The position numbers and the translations under genes are program-made. Shown here in pieces: positions 1 to 7,220 of a stretch of DNA of 10,755 nucleotides; positions within the stretch are counted from its first letter, which is position 1, and each line of letters opens with the position of its first letter. The stretch lies in contig QMOF01000061.1 in assembly GCA_003650185.1 (NCBI GenBank), positions 1-10,755 on the forward strand. The letters run 5' to 3'. The notes under the pieces were generated by a model that worked only from the letters and a program-made list of their open reading frames with translations, ran no database searches and was not told where the DNA came from. This DNA is from Chloroflexota bacterium (GTDB lineage: Bacteria > Chloroflexota > Dehalococcoidia > UBA2247 > RBG-13-53-26).

Positions 1-3000
1 CACGTGAACCCGTGGTGGCTCTTCGCCTCGGAACTTCACAGCGTTGCCGACCAGGTTCTGCAGCAACTGTACCAGTTGCCCTCCGTCAGCCATAACAGTG
101 GGCACGGGATCGTGGGTGACCGTAGCGCCGCTCTCCTCGATGGCTATCTGCAAATTGGCCAGCGCCTGTTCCAGCACCTCCTCGCAGTCCGTCGGCTCGA
201 ACGGCTTGCCACGGGTGCCAACACGGGAGTAGGTCAGCAGGTCGTTGATCAGCCCCTGCATGCGCCTGGCGCCGTCCACGGCGTAAGCGATGAACTCATG
301 CGCGTCCTCATCGAGGCTGTCCTTGTAGCGACGGGCCAGGAGTTGGACGTAGCTCGATATCATGCGCAAAGGCTCTTGCAGGTCGTGTGAGGCGACATAG
401 GCAAACTGCTCCAGCTCGGCGTTGGAGCGCGACAGCTCGGCCATGGCCCGGCTCAGGTCCTCTTCCGCCTGCTTGCGGTCGGTGATGTCGCGCAGATTCA
501 CCACAATGCCCTGGACCGCAGGCTCGTCGAGCAGGTTGTTGGCCACCGCCTCGCAAACGCGCCACGAGCCATCCTTGTGCCGGAGGCGCACCTCGGTCGC
601 AGGCGCAATTCCCCCGTCCCGGAGCAACTGGTTAAGGGCGTCGGCCACCTTGTTTGAATCGTCAGGGTGAATGCAGTCCCACATTCTCTGCCCGATCCGC
701 TCCTCCGCCGTATACCCGAGCAGACGTTGATGGGATGGGCTATGATAACGGACCGTCCCGTCGCGGTCCACAATCACGATAGCGTCGGAGGCATTCTCTA
801 TCAGGGCGCGGAAGTACTTCTCTTCCCGGCGCAGGGCTTCCTCGGCCCGCTTGCGCTCGGTGATATCACGGATGACCATTAATAGCTCGAAGGGCTGGCC
901 GTTGGGGTTGGGGAGGTAGGAAATCGTGACCTCGCCCCACACCGTATGGCCGTCCTTGTGGTAGAACTCGAGCTCCAGCGGGATGCTGGCGAACCGCTCT
1001 CTCTTCTCACCCTCCAGCGACGTCCAGTTTAACAGGGCGTTGGCCGCGGCCTCCAGTGAAGCGGGCGTCAGTGACTCCTCGGCCCCTCGGTTCATGGACT
1101 CCTCAACGCTGAAGCCCATGAACTTCTCCATAGAGGGACTGACATAGGTGGGCCGCATTTGCAGGTCTGTGCACAGGATGACGTCACTCACATTCTCAGT
1201 GAGCAGGCGGTAGTGCCTTTCGCTCTCCCGCAGGGCCTCCTCGGCTGCTCTGCGATCGCTGATATCGCGGGTGACCCCCAGGTAGCCGACAAGCCTTCCC
1301 TGGGAATCACGCAGGTAGCTGATGCTGTTCTCGGTCCATATGGTTGAGCCATCCTTGCGATACAGCTCCAGCTCCAGCGTGACCGTCCTGTGAGGATCGT
1401 CCCCGGAAGCCTCCTTGGCCCGCTCCTCTGCCATGACCTGCATGACCAGCTCCAGGGATGCCGGGGGTAGTCTCTGCTCTAGCGGTGCGTTGGCCATTTC
1501 TTCAGCAGTATACCCCAGCAGGCGAGCGATGGAAGGGCTGATGTACAGGTTCTTCAGGCCTGTGTCCATGGTCCATATGACATCCGAGAGGTTCTCGGCC
1601 AGCAGGCGGTAGCGCTCCTCGCTCTCCCGCAGCGCCTGCTCAGCTTCTCTGCGCTCGGTAACGTCATGGGCCACGGCAATGAACTCGACTATTTCGCCGT
1701 CGCGCACCCGTGGCCTGCCGGCGATTTCCAGCAGCCTGTATTCGCCTGACTTGCACAGGATGCGGGCTTCGAAGCGTTGGCAGTCTATCTCGCCTTCCAC
1801 CGTGGCGCGAAACAGCTCAGCTATCATGGCCAGGTCATCGGGGTGAACGTAAGAGGCAAACTGCGCACCGATCAGCTCATCGCGCGACCAGCCGGTGATC
1901 CTGGTGATAGCCGGGTTCGCCGATGTAACGGTGCCGTCCGCGGTCACGGTGATAATGGCTTCCAGGATGCCTTCGAAGAGGCCGCGGTACCGCCCCTCGG
2001 ACTCTCGAAGTAACTGCTCGGCCTTCTTGCGCTCGGTGACGTCCCGCGTGATTGAGAGGACAGCCGGTCTACCCATGTACTGGATAACCACGGCGGATGC
2101 TTCGATCTCCTTCACCGTGCCGTCCTTGCACCGTATCTTGGTCTCGCTTACCGGCGAGGCGTCTTCGCCGGAGAGACGCGCCCTATACCTGGTAACGGCT
2201 GCGCCCCTGCATTCAGGCACGATCATATCTGCGAAGGGCATACCCACCAGTTCCTCTACCGGATAGCCGGTGATCCCGGCATGGGCCCTGTTGGCAAACA
2301 CGACGACGCCGTCCTGGGCAATGACCACTCCGTCTGTGGCCTGTTCCACCACGGCTGCGTACTTGGCCTCCGATTCCCGCAGGGCTTCCTCTGCCTCCCG
2401 CCGGTCCGTGACGTCGCGCATGTTGATCACGACGCCACCTACCGTCAGGTCCTCAAGCATGTTGGTGGCTGTAGCCTCCACCACACGATAGGAGCCTTCG
2501 TTGACCCGGACACGTACCTCGATGCACAGTCTGGCGCCTGGGCTCCGCAGCAGCCGATCGAACGCCTCTGCCACTTTCGGCACGTCGTCGGGGTGGATGC
2601 TGTCGAAGAGGCCGCCGCCGATGGCCTCATCAGGCGTGGTCCCGAGCACTCGCTCAACCGACGGGCTGGCATAGCACGTCTTTCCATCGGCGTCCAGAAT
2701 AACGGTGACGTCCGAAGAGTTCTCAATCAAGGCCCGGAACCGTCTCTCGTTCTCCAGCAACGCTCTGTGGGCCCGCTCGCGCTCCGTTTCCTCCCGTTTA
2801 GCCTCTTCCTTTGCCCTGGCCAGACCGGCGCTCAGCTCCGAGACCCGCCTCTCCAGCTCAGCACACCTCTGTCGCAGCCTGTCCTCTTCCCGCTGGCGGC
2901 GGCTTATGTCACGGGCCACCGCCAGGACCAGGCGGTGGCCCTGGGTCTCCAGGGGAAAGGTGCTCAGGTCTACCATGATGCGGCTCCCGTCCTTCAGGTT

Positions 3001-3336
3001 CAGGACGAACTCGTCGGGACCGGCTGGCTGCCCCTGGGCGTTTCTGGCCAGTGAGTCCTCCACCCTGGGGAGCTCGTCTTCAGAAAGCAGTCCCAATCGT
3101 AGCAGGTTCTTTCCTACCAGCTCATCCCTGCCGCAGCCGAGCATCTCCTCCGCAGCCCTGTTGATATCGATGATGTTCCCTTCCAGGTCTTGCAGGTAGT
3201 AGGCGTCGGGCGACAGGTCGAAAAATACCCTGAGCCATCCTTCCAGTCTGTCTGCCTGCTCCGAGACCGCTTCTCTCTTCGTACCAGGGTCCTCGTGGTC
3301 ATTGGGCACAGGCAGGTCTCCTTCGGGTACAATCAT
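1..3336 (-). CDS. Seven-PAS sensor histidine kinase (kinase B), C-terminus beyond left edge
   Basis: Soluble sensor kinase of a two-component system, expected to autophosphorylate a histidine and pass the phosphate to a response regulator not present here. My translation is open without a stop for 1112 codons from ATG 3336 to base 1. Domains by residue: PAS1 33-147, a charged heptad-like coiled coil about 148-195, then PAS2 198-313, PAS3 323-437, PAS4 447-563, PAS5 573-697, PAS6 707-828 and PAS7 840-955. Each PAS ends in an RDITER-like motif. HisKA follows at about 966-1035 with phospho-acceptor His984 in SHDLQEPLR, then the start of HATPase_c with the N-box (Asn1094, Asn1098). The G-boxes lie past the left edge. 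No transmembrane segment or signal peptide is seen, so it should be cytoplasmic. No LOV-type flavin motif is seen, and the ligands are unknown. The start overlaps the upstream stop (ATGA) and has a good Shine-Dalgarno. The core resembles phytochrome-type kinases, which often pair with Rcp1-like regulators, so one could follow off-window (inference). Confidence 0.93.
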   Translation of the reverse strand, partial: MIVPEGDLPVPNDHEDPGTKREAVSEQADRLEGWLRVFFDLSPDAYYLQDLEGNIIDINRAAEEMLGCGRDELVGKNLLRLGLLSEDELPRVEDSLARNAQGQPAGPDEFVLNLKDGSRIMVDLSTFPLETQGHRLVLAVARDISRRQREEDRLRQRCAELERRVSELSAGLARAKEEAKREETERERAHRALLENERRFRALIENSSDVTVILDADGKTCYASPSVERVLGTTPDEAIGGGLFDSIHPDDVPKVAEAFDRLLRSPGARLCIEVRVRVNEGSYRVVEATATNMLEDLTVGGVVINMRDVTDRREAEEALRESEAKYAAVVEQATDGVVIAQDGVVVFANRAHAGITGYPVEELVGMPFADMIVPECRGAAVTRYRARLSGEDASPVSETKIRCKDGTVKEIEASAVVIQYMGRPAVLSITRDVTERKKAEQLLRESEGRYRGLFEGILEAIITVTADGTVTSANPAITRITGWSRDELIGAQFASYVHPDDLAMIAELFRATVEGEIDCQRFEARILCKSGEYRLLEIAGRPRVRDGEIVEFIAVAHDVTERREAEQALRESEERYRLLAENLSDVIWTMDTGLKNLYISPSIARLLGYTAEEMANAPLEQRLPPASLELVMQVMAEERAKEASGDDPHRTVTLELELYRKDGSTIWTENSISYLRDSQGRLVGYLGVTRDISDRRAAEEALRESERHYRLLTENVSDVILCTDLQMRPTYVSPSMEKFMGFSVEESMNRGAEESLTPASLEAAANALLNWTSLEGEKRERFASIPLELEFYHKDGHTVWGEVTISYLPNPNGQPFELLMVIRDITERKRAEEALRREEKYFRALIENASDAIVIVDRDGTVRYHSPSHQRLLGYTAEERIGQRMWDCIHPDDSNKVADALNQLLRDGGIAPATEVRLRHKDGSWRVCEAVANNLLDEPAVQGIVVNLRDITDRKQAEEDLSRAMAELSRSNAELEQFAYVASHDLQEPLRMISSYVQLLARRYKDSLDEDAHEFIAYAVDGARRMQGLINDLLTYSRVGTRGKPFEPTDCEEVLEQALANLQIAIEESGATVTHDPVPTVMADGGQLVQLLQNLVGNAVKFRGEEPPRVHV
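41..445. repeat. Long direct repeat, copy 1 (kinase B catalytic core)
   Basis: This 405-bp stretch, encoding HisKA and the start of the ATPase domain, aligns without gaps to 3634-4038 at a constant offset of 3593. Between 111 and 285 I count only two mismatches in 175 bases (positions 148 and 223), including an exact run of 74 bases at 149-222. The flanks diverge more. The pattern is that of a recent gene duplication or gene conversion. Confidence 0.9.
854..1252. repeat. Direct repeat of one PAS module, copy 1 (PAS6 of kinase B)
   Basis: It aligns to 4441-4839 at a constant offset of 3587. Both encode a PAS domain with shared peptides such as MRPTYVSPSM and FSVEESMNRGA and the final VIRD-TER motif. 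Divergence is higher than in the catalytic core, but the length is conserved, indicating common descent by duplication of the whole module. Confidence 0.8.
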
Positions 3337-6041
3337 GTGCTCTCCTTCTTTGTCGACGGGAGTGTAAAACGAAACGTGGCGCCTTTTCCTACCTCTGACT
3401 CCACCCAGATGCGCCCCCCGTGGCGCTCCACGATCTTCTTGCACACCGCCAGGCCGATGCCGGTACCAGGGTACTCGTCCCTGCTGTGCAGGCGTTGGAA
3501 CAGAATGAATATTCGGTCGCAGTACTCGGGAGATATCCCGATGCCGTTATCACTCACCGAGAACACCCACATGTCGCCGGCCTGCTCGGCGCCGATGTGG
3601 ACGCGAGGAGGCTCGTCTCGGCGGAACTTGAGGGCGTTGCCGACCAGGTTCTGCAGCAACTGTACCAGTTGCCCTTCGTCAGCTACAACCGTGGGCAAAG
3701 GACCGTGGGTGACCGTAGCGCCGCTCTCCTCGATGGCTATGTGCAAATTGGCCAGCGCCTGTTCCAGCACCTCCTCGCAGTCCGTCGGCTCGAACGGCTT
3801 GCCACGGGTGCCAACGCGGGAGTAGGTCAGCAGGTCGTTGATCAGCCCCTGCATGCGCCTGGCGCCGTCCACGGCGTAGCGGATGAACTCGTCAGCCTCC
3901 TCATCGAGCTTTCCCTCGTAGCGTCGTGCCAGCAGTTGCAGGAAGCTGGACACCATCCGCAGGGGTTCCTGAAGGTCATGTGAGGCGACGTAGGCGAACT
4001 GCTCCAGCTCGGCGTTGGAGCGCGACAGCTCGGTCATGAGCTGGGTCAGCTTCTCCTGCGATTGCTTTCGTTCGGTGATGTCCCGTATGATGGCCATGTC
4101 TGCCGGTTTTCCTTCGAACTGAATGCGTCCGGCGGATATCTCCACCTCGAAGGGGCTGCCGTCTTTCCGCAGCAGCCTGGCCTCGTAGAGAGAGGGGACC
4201 TCTTCGCCCGCCTGGCGGGCGGCATACGTCTGTGCAATTGTATCCCTGGACTCCGGGGCCACCTTCTCCATGAAGGGCGTGTCCAGTACTTCCTCCACGG
4301 TGTAGCCGACCATGTTTACCAGGGCCTGGTTGACAAACTTGCACAGGCCGTCCTGGAGAATGATCACCCCGTCTATCGCCTGCTCCACCAGCGCGGAGTA
4401 TTTCTGTTCGGATTCCCGCAGCGCCTCCAAGGCCTGCTTCCGCTCGGTGACGTCGCGGATGACCATCACCATCTCGGAGGGCTGACCAGCAGAGTTGCAC
4501 AGGAAAGAGACAGTGACCTCGCCCCACACCGTGTGACCTTCCTTGTGGTAGAACTCGAGCTCCAGCGGGATCCTGGTGAACCGCTCCCTGGCCTCATTGT
4601 TGAGGGACGCGGCCTTGGACAGCACCCTGGCGGCCGCCTCCAGTGAATCAGGCGTTAGTGCCTCCTGAGCCCCTCTGTTCATGGACTCCTCAACGCTGAA
4701 GCCCAGGAATCTTGTCATGGAGGGGCTGACATAGGTGGGCCGCATTTTCAGGTCTGTGCACACGATGACATCGCTCACGTTCTCAGTGACCAGCCGGTAG
4801 CGCCTTTCGCTCTCCCTCAGGGCCTCCTCGGCCCACCTGTGCTCGCTGATATCCCGGACTACGCTCACCACGAATTGAAGCTTGCCCTCTTTCTTTATGG
4901 GCACCCAAGAATGCGACACCCATTTTGCCTCGCCCCCTTTGGTCTGAATACGGTACTCCAGGTTGAGACGACGACCGTATTTCACGGCTCGCGAACAGGC
5001 CCGGCTCACTCTATCGCGGTCGTCAGGGTGGGGTATTGACAGCTTCTTGCCCAGCAGCTCATCGGGGTTGTAGCCGAAGATTTTGCGGCAGGCTGGGTTC
5101 AGGTAGGAGACCTTGTGGTCAGGCTGGGTGACCATGATAACGTCGTCGATATTATCCGCAATGAGCCTGTATGTTTCCTCACTCTGCCAGAGTGCCTCTT
5201 CCGCCTGCTTGCGCCCGGCGGTGTCACGCACCAGTCCCACAAGGGCAGGCCTGCTGCCATACTGGGCCACGGCAGCATGCACTTCGACGCGTTTACGGGT
5301 CCCGTCCTTGCGCCGCATCTGCACTTCGTACGTCGAGGGCCCTTTTTCTTGTCCGGTGATGCGCTTCTTGTACCCCTGGGCAGCCAGTTGCCTTTGCTCC
5401 GGGGCGACCAGCGTCAAGAAGGGCATGCCTTGCAGGTCCTCGATGGTGTAACCGGTGGTCTCCGCCAGGGCCGCGTTGGCATACTTGCACAAGCCATCCT
5501 GGATAATGAACATCCCGTCGCTTGCCTGCTCTACCAGGGCCGAGTACCTGGCTTCGCACTCCTGCAAAGCATCTTCGCTACGCCTGCGATCGGTCACATC
5601 AGTGATTACCACCTGCCTGGCAGGTTCATCCATGAAAGTGACTGCGGTCTCTCTTACCTCGACGTCGCGCACCTCGCCATCAGCACGAAACAGTTTTTCA
5701 GCTCGGCACTCCCCATCCACCACAGTGGTCGCTCCGTGACCCCGCCCCTTTGGCCCTTTCCTGGAGCGAGGGCGCACGAAGCTGTGTATCGACTCGTCGA
5801 TCAGGTCCTGTGGACGGTCGGCACCCAGCAGGCTGACGCCGGCGGCGTTCACCCAGGCGATCTTACCCCCTCTGTGTATCACCACTGCGTCTGGGATGCT
5901 GTTTGCCAGGCAGAAGTAGCGTACCTGCAGCTCTTTGGCGGCCTCCCCGGTGCGCTCGGGGCATCCCAGGACAGCTTCTGCCGCTTCGCCCGGGGCTTGA
6001 CCCCACTCATAGATGGTAGCAGTCCTTCTGCTGTTCCCCAT
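3333..6041 (-). CDS. Five-PAS sensor histidine kinase (kinase A), complete
   Basis: Complete 902-aa cytoplasmic sensor histidine kinase. Domains by residue: PAS1 40-152, PAS2 165-278, PAS3 289-402, PAS4 413-533, PAS5 547-658, HisKA about 675-745 with phospho-acceptor His688 (SHDLQEPLR), and HATPase_c about 785-895. The ATPase shows the N-box (Asn798, Asn802), G1 box DNGIGI 831-836 and G2 box GTGIGL 859-864, so the catalytic site looks intact. The stretch before the G2 box (IFILFQRLHSRDEYPGTGIGL-type) is typical of the phytochrome-like kinase group. No membrane helix, GAF, HAMP or receiver domain is visible. PAS2 and PAS5 are of the same QDG type, and PAS4 is nearly identical to PAS6 of kinase B. 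ATG 6041 is the first start after an in-frame TGA at 6054-6056, and its Shine-Dalgarno (GGTGG) is only moderate. It is the first gene of a coupled pair: its TGA overlaps the ATG of kinase B. The sensed signal cannot be told from sequence. Confidence 0.95.
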   Translation of the reverse strand: MGNSRRTATIYEWGQAPGEAAEAVLGCPERTGEAAKELQVRYFCLANSIPDAVVIHRGGKIAWVNAAGVSLLGADRPQDLIDESIHSFVRPRSRKGPKGRGHGATTVVDGECRAEKLFRADGEVRDVEVRETAVTFMDEPARQVVITDVTDRRRSEDALQECEARYSALVEQASDGMFIIQDGLCKYANAALAETTGYTIEDLQGMPFLTLVAPEQRQLAAQGYKKRITGQEKGPSTYEVQMRRKDGTRKRVEVHAAVAQYGSRPALVGLVRDTAGRKQAEEALWQSEETYRLIADNIDDVIMVTQPDHKVSYLNPACRKIFGYNPDELLGKKLSIPHPDDRDRVSRACSRAVKYGRRLNLEYRIQTKGGEAKWVSHSWVPIKKEGKLQFVVSVVRDISEHRWAEEALRESERRYRLVTENVSDVIVCTDLKMRPTYVSPSMTRFLGFSVEESMNRGAQEALTPDSLEAAARVLSKAASLNNEARERFTRIPLELEFYHKEGHTVWGEVTVSFLCNSAGQPSEMVMVIRDVTERKQALEALRESEQKYSALVEQAIDGVIILQDGLCKFVNQALVNMVGYTVEEVLDTPFMEKVAPESRDTIAQTYAARQAGEEVPSLYEARLLRKDGSPFEVEISAGRIQFEGKPADMAIIRDITERKQSQEKLTQLMTELSRSNAELEQFAYVASHDLQEPLRMVSSFLQLLARRYEGKLDEEADEFIRYAVDGARRMQGLINDLLTYSRVGTRGKPFEPTDCEEVLEQALANLHIAIEESGATVTHGPLPTVVADEGQLVQLLQNLVGNALKFRRDEPPRVHIGAEQAGDMWVFSVSDNGIGISPEYCDRIFILFQRLHSRDEYPGTGIGLAVCKKIVERHGGRIWVESEVGKGATFRFTLPSTKKEST
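3342..3347 (-). promoter_or_regulatory. Shine-Dalgarno of kinase B, with ATGA stop/start overlap
   Basis: AAGGAG lies 5 bases before the kinase B ATG (3334-3336) and inside the last codons of kinase A. The kinase A stop TGA (3333-3335) shares bases with that ATG, giving ATGA. This fixes the kinase B start. It also indicates translational coupling, so the two kinases are probably made in related amounts from one message. Confidence 0.85.
3634..4038. repeat. Long direct repeat, copy 2 (kinase A catalytic core)
   Basis: Partner of 41-445, in the same orientation and with no indels in the aligned stretch. It encodes the His688 region and the linker to the ATPase of kinase A. Such a repeat 3.6 kb apart is a substrate for homologous recombination and also a possible source of short-read misassembly. 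Confidence 0.9.
4441..4839. repeat. Direct repeat of one PAS module, copy 2 (PAS4 of kinase A)
   Basis: Partner of 854-1252. In kinase A this module is followed by a QDG-type PAS5, whereas in kinase B it is followed by PAS7, which resembles PAS2 of kinase B. The modules next to the catalytic core therefore differ between the paralogues although this one is shared. Confidence 0.8.
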
Positions 6042-6288
6042 GGCTCCACCGTGTCACGTGGCCTTCTGGCGGCATTCGCAATGTCGCCGGCCGGAGCACT
6101 TTCAACAGCCTCTCACGGCTAATGCCCCGCGTGTCTCGGCCCTCGTGCCTCGAAGGGCTCGTCACGGCATCAGCTATCCCTGGTCTGTGGGGGGGTCGGA
6201 TTCGGAAGCAGGGGTAGCATGCGCCGGTCCCACACATCTCCGCCACAAGCGAACATCCCGGCGAACCCGGTACGCCCAGACAGGGATG

Positions 6289-6318
6289 ATCATAGGACAG
6301 CCGTTCGTATTGAGGCAA
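6289..6318 (-). promoter_or_regulatory. Candidate sigma70-type promoter for the kinase pair
   Basis: On the minus strand, a -35-like TTGCCT (6313-6318) is followed after 18 bases by TATGAT (6289-6294), five of six matches to the -10 consensus. Transcription would start near 6282, about 240 bases before the kinase A ATG. The -35 is weak, so this is a suggestion only. Confidence 0.35.
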
Positions 6319-6424
6319 TGGGGCTCCTACCAAGTTTCGTTGGGAGCAACCACCCAAAATGGCACCTGAAGCTGGGACGTACTCCCACCACGGCGAAGAC
6401 GATCGCCTTCCCTGCACGTCAGGT

Positions 6425-6449
6425 CACGGACCTGGGTGCAACGTCCGTG
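6425..6449. repeat. Inverted repeat downstream of the 85-aa gene
   Basis: CACGGAC and GTCCGTG form a perfect 7-bp stem around an 11-base loop, starting about 30 bases past the stop codon of the 6478-6735 gene. No run of U follows on the minus strand, so it is not a standard intrinsic terminator. It may stabilise the message 3' end or bind a protein. Confidence 0.4.
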
Positions 6450-6477
6450 TTGACGCAGTGCATTGGGGCGGAGCGGT

Positions 6478-6735
6478 CTACCACTCTTCTGGCGTTATGC
6501 CAAAGCCGTCCATCACCTCTGCGGGAACGGTGATGGTGACCTTGCCCTCCCTCTCGTATCGTTTGAGCTGCCTGCGAAGCATCACAGCCAGAGCCTTGGC
6601 GTCCTGGTAACTCAGCTTTACCACGAGAGACTTATCGGTTTCCACGTTCTCATCGAGAGGCGTCGCCCCAAAGGTTATGGCCACACCCAAAGGGCTGGTC
6701 CTGATGCTGAAATATGCCGCCGCCAGTTCGTTCAT
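6478..6735 (-). CDS. Small DUF3467-like protein (85 aa)
   Basis: Hypothetical cytoplasmic protein. The sequence shows an N-terminal beta-like segment (AYFSIRTSPLGVAITFGA, residues 7-24), a charged turn, then LVVKLSYQDAKALAVMLRR and LKRYE (about 37-61), and a hydrophobic tail ending in GITPEEW. The order of a short strand ending in FG followed by a helix of KLS..DAKAL...L...LKRYE type resembles DUF3467, a family of unknown function; this rests on pattern memory and is not certain. The start was set at ATG 6735 and not the upstream ATG 6810, because an excellent AAGGAGG lies just before 6735 and the extra 25 residues look non-coding. It appears monocistronic, with its own promoter 110 bases upstream, and has long non-coding stretches on both sides. 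Confidence 0.82.
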   Translation of the reverse strand: MNELAAAYFSIRTSPLGVAITFGATPLDENVETDKSLVVKLSYQDAKALAVMLRRQLKRYEREGKVTITVPAEVMDGFGITPEEW

Positions 6736-6740
6736 GTGGA

Positions 6741-6747
6741 CCTCCTT
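6741..6747 (-). promoter_or_regulatory. Shine-Dalgarno deciding the start of the 85-aa gene
   Basis: AAGGAGG sits 5 bases before ATG 6735, a near-perfect site. No comparable site precedes the in-frame ATG at 6810, so the shorter product is preferred. Confidence 0.85.
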
Positions 6748-6852
6748 CGGCTTTTCGCGGACCACGCTGGCACTGTGCCAGAGCACAGGCATGGGCGGCC
6801 CGGGGAACAATATGGCTGCTCCACCACCCAGACCGGTTCTCCACGACCTGCT

Positions 6853-6881
6853 ATTATAGCTTTTTCGCCGCTGTTTGTGGC
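6853..6881 (-). promoter_or_regulatory. Candidate promoter of the 85-aa gene
   Basis: A perfect minus-strand TATAAT (6853-6858) is preceded, after 17 bases, by GCCACA (6876-6881), three of six matches to the -35 consensus. The start would be near 6846, giving a leader of about 110 bases. It lies in an AT-rich island within GC-rich DNA. Confidence 0.5.
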
Positions 6882-7150
6882 GTGGGGATGTGGGGTGGGC
6901 CGAGACCCTCCGGCTCTCATTTGGGTGCTAACCCCCAGGTCAACTGGGTGGTTACCTTGTTGCCACGTCTTCCTCCCTTACCTAGTATCCGACCCAAGGT
7001 GCAGTGCCGGAGGCAAGGCGCCAGTAACGGAGGGGGACTCAGGAAAACCGCAGGGGATGGATTCCTGGAGCGCACAAGTCTTCGTCGTCCCGGGTGTTCG
7101 TCTCGACCACTTCCTGGCCGAAGTAGATCATCCTTTGACATCAGGCCGCC

Positions 7151-7197
7151 GTTGTAGCTGCCTGAACTGCTGGTCTGTCAGCCGGGCAGCTAACAAC
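7151..7197 (+). promoter_or_regulatory. Strong hairpin in the leader of the Val-Pro repeat gene
   Basis: Bases 7151-7162 (GTTGTAGCTGCC) pair with 7185-7197 (GGCAGCT, a bulged A, ACAAC) in a 12-bp stem. The loop contains a second small stem, GCTG 7169-7172 with CAGC 7179-7182. It ends 12 bases before the AGGAGGAG ribosome binding site at 7210-7217 and has no U-run. It could be an RNA control element or stabiliser, or, read as DNA, a dyad operator. Which one is unknown. Confidence 0.6.
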
Positions 7198-7220
7198 GCT
7201 AGCAGATAGAGGAGGAGCAA

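Larger units (their letters stand above)
6042..6477. other. Non-coding stretch: leader of the kinase operon
   Basis: No convincing gene was found in these 436 bases. Open frames on both strands have no recognisable protein features. It contains a candidate minus-strand promoter (6289-6318), a bulged hairpin at 6323-6347 (GCTC and CCAA pairing with TTGG and GAGC) just upstream of that promoter, and a 7-bp perfect inverted repeat at 6425-6449. If the promoter is right, the kinase message has a leader of about 240 bases. Confidence 0.6.
6736..7220. other. Non-coding divergent region between the 85-aa gene and the Val-Pro repeat gene
   Basis: 485 bases between two divergent genes. No frame in it has a credible Shine-Dalgarno plus protein-like composition. 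It holds the minus-strand promoter at 6853-6881, a weak bulged hairpin at 7038-7070 with a 16-base loop, and the strong hairpin at 7151-7197. The remainder, roughly 6885-7130, shows nothing I can name. Confidence 0.6.

Noticed and set aside
5115..6122. Plus-strand open frames of up to 335 codons opposite the kinases
   Set aside because: They are antisense shadows of the PAS-kinase frames, whose motifs are unmistakable on the minus strand.
6323..6347. Hairpin upstream of the kinase promoter as a terminator of the 85-aa gene
   Set aside because: It has a three-base bulge, lies 130 bases past the stop codon and has no U-run on the minus strand. It is mentioned only as structure in the gap.
6007..6417. 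Minus-strand open frame of 136 codons upstream of and overlapping kinase A
   Set aside because: Cys/Pro/Arg-rich with no motif, in a different frame from kinase A, and without a ribosome binding site. It is more likely non-coding leader DNA.
6950..6962. Resemblance to the reverse complement of the 16S rRNA 3' end (GGTTACCTTGTT)
   Set aside because: Only about a dozen bases match. The following bases diverge, and the neighbouring anti-Shine-Dalgarno region is absent. It is a chance match, not an rRNA fragment.
7135..7163. Perfect TTGACA upstream of the Val-Pro repeat gene as a promoter
   Set aside because: At 16-18 base spacing there is no acceptable -10 element (CTGCCT at 17), and the position falls inside the hairpin stem.
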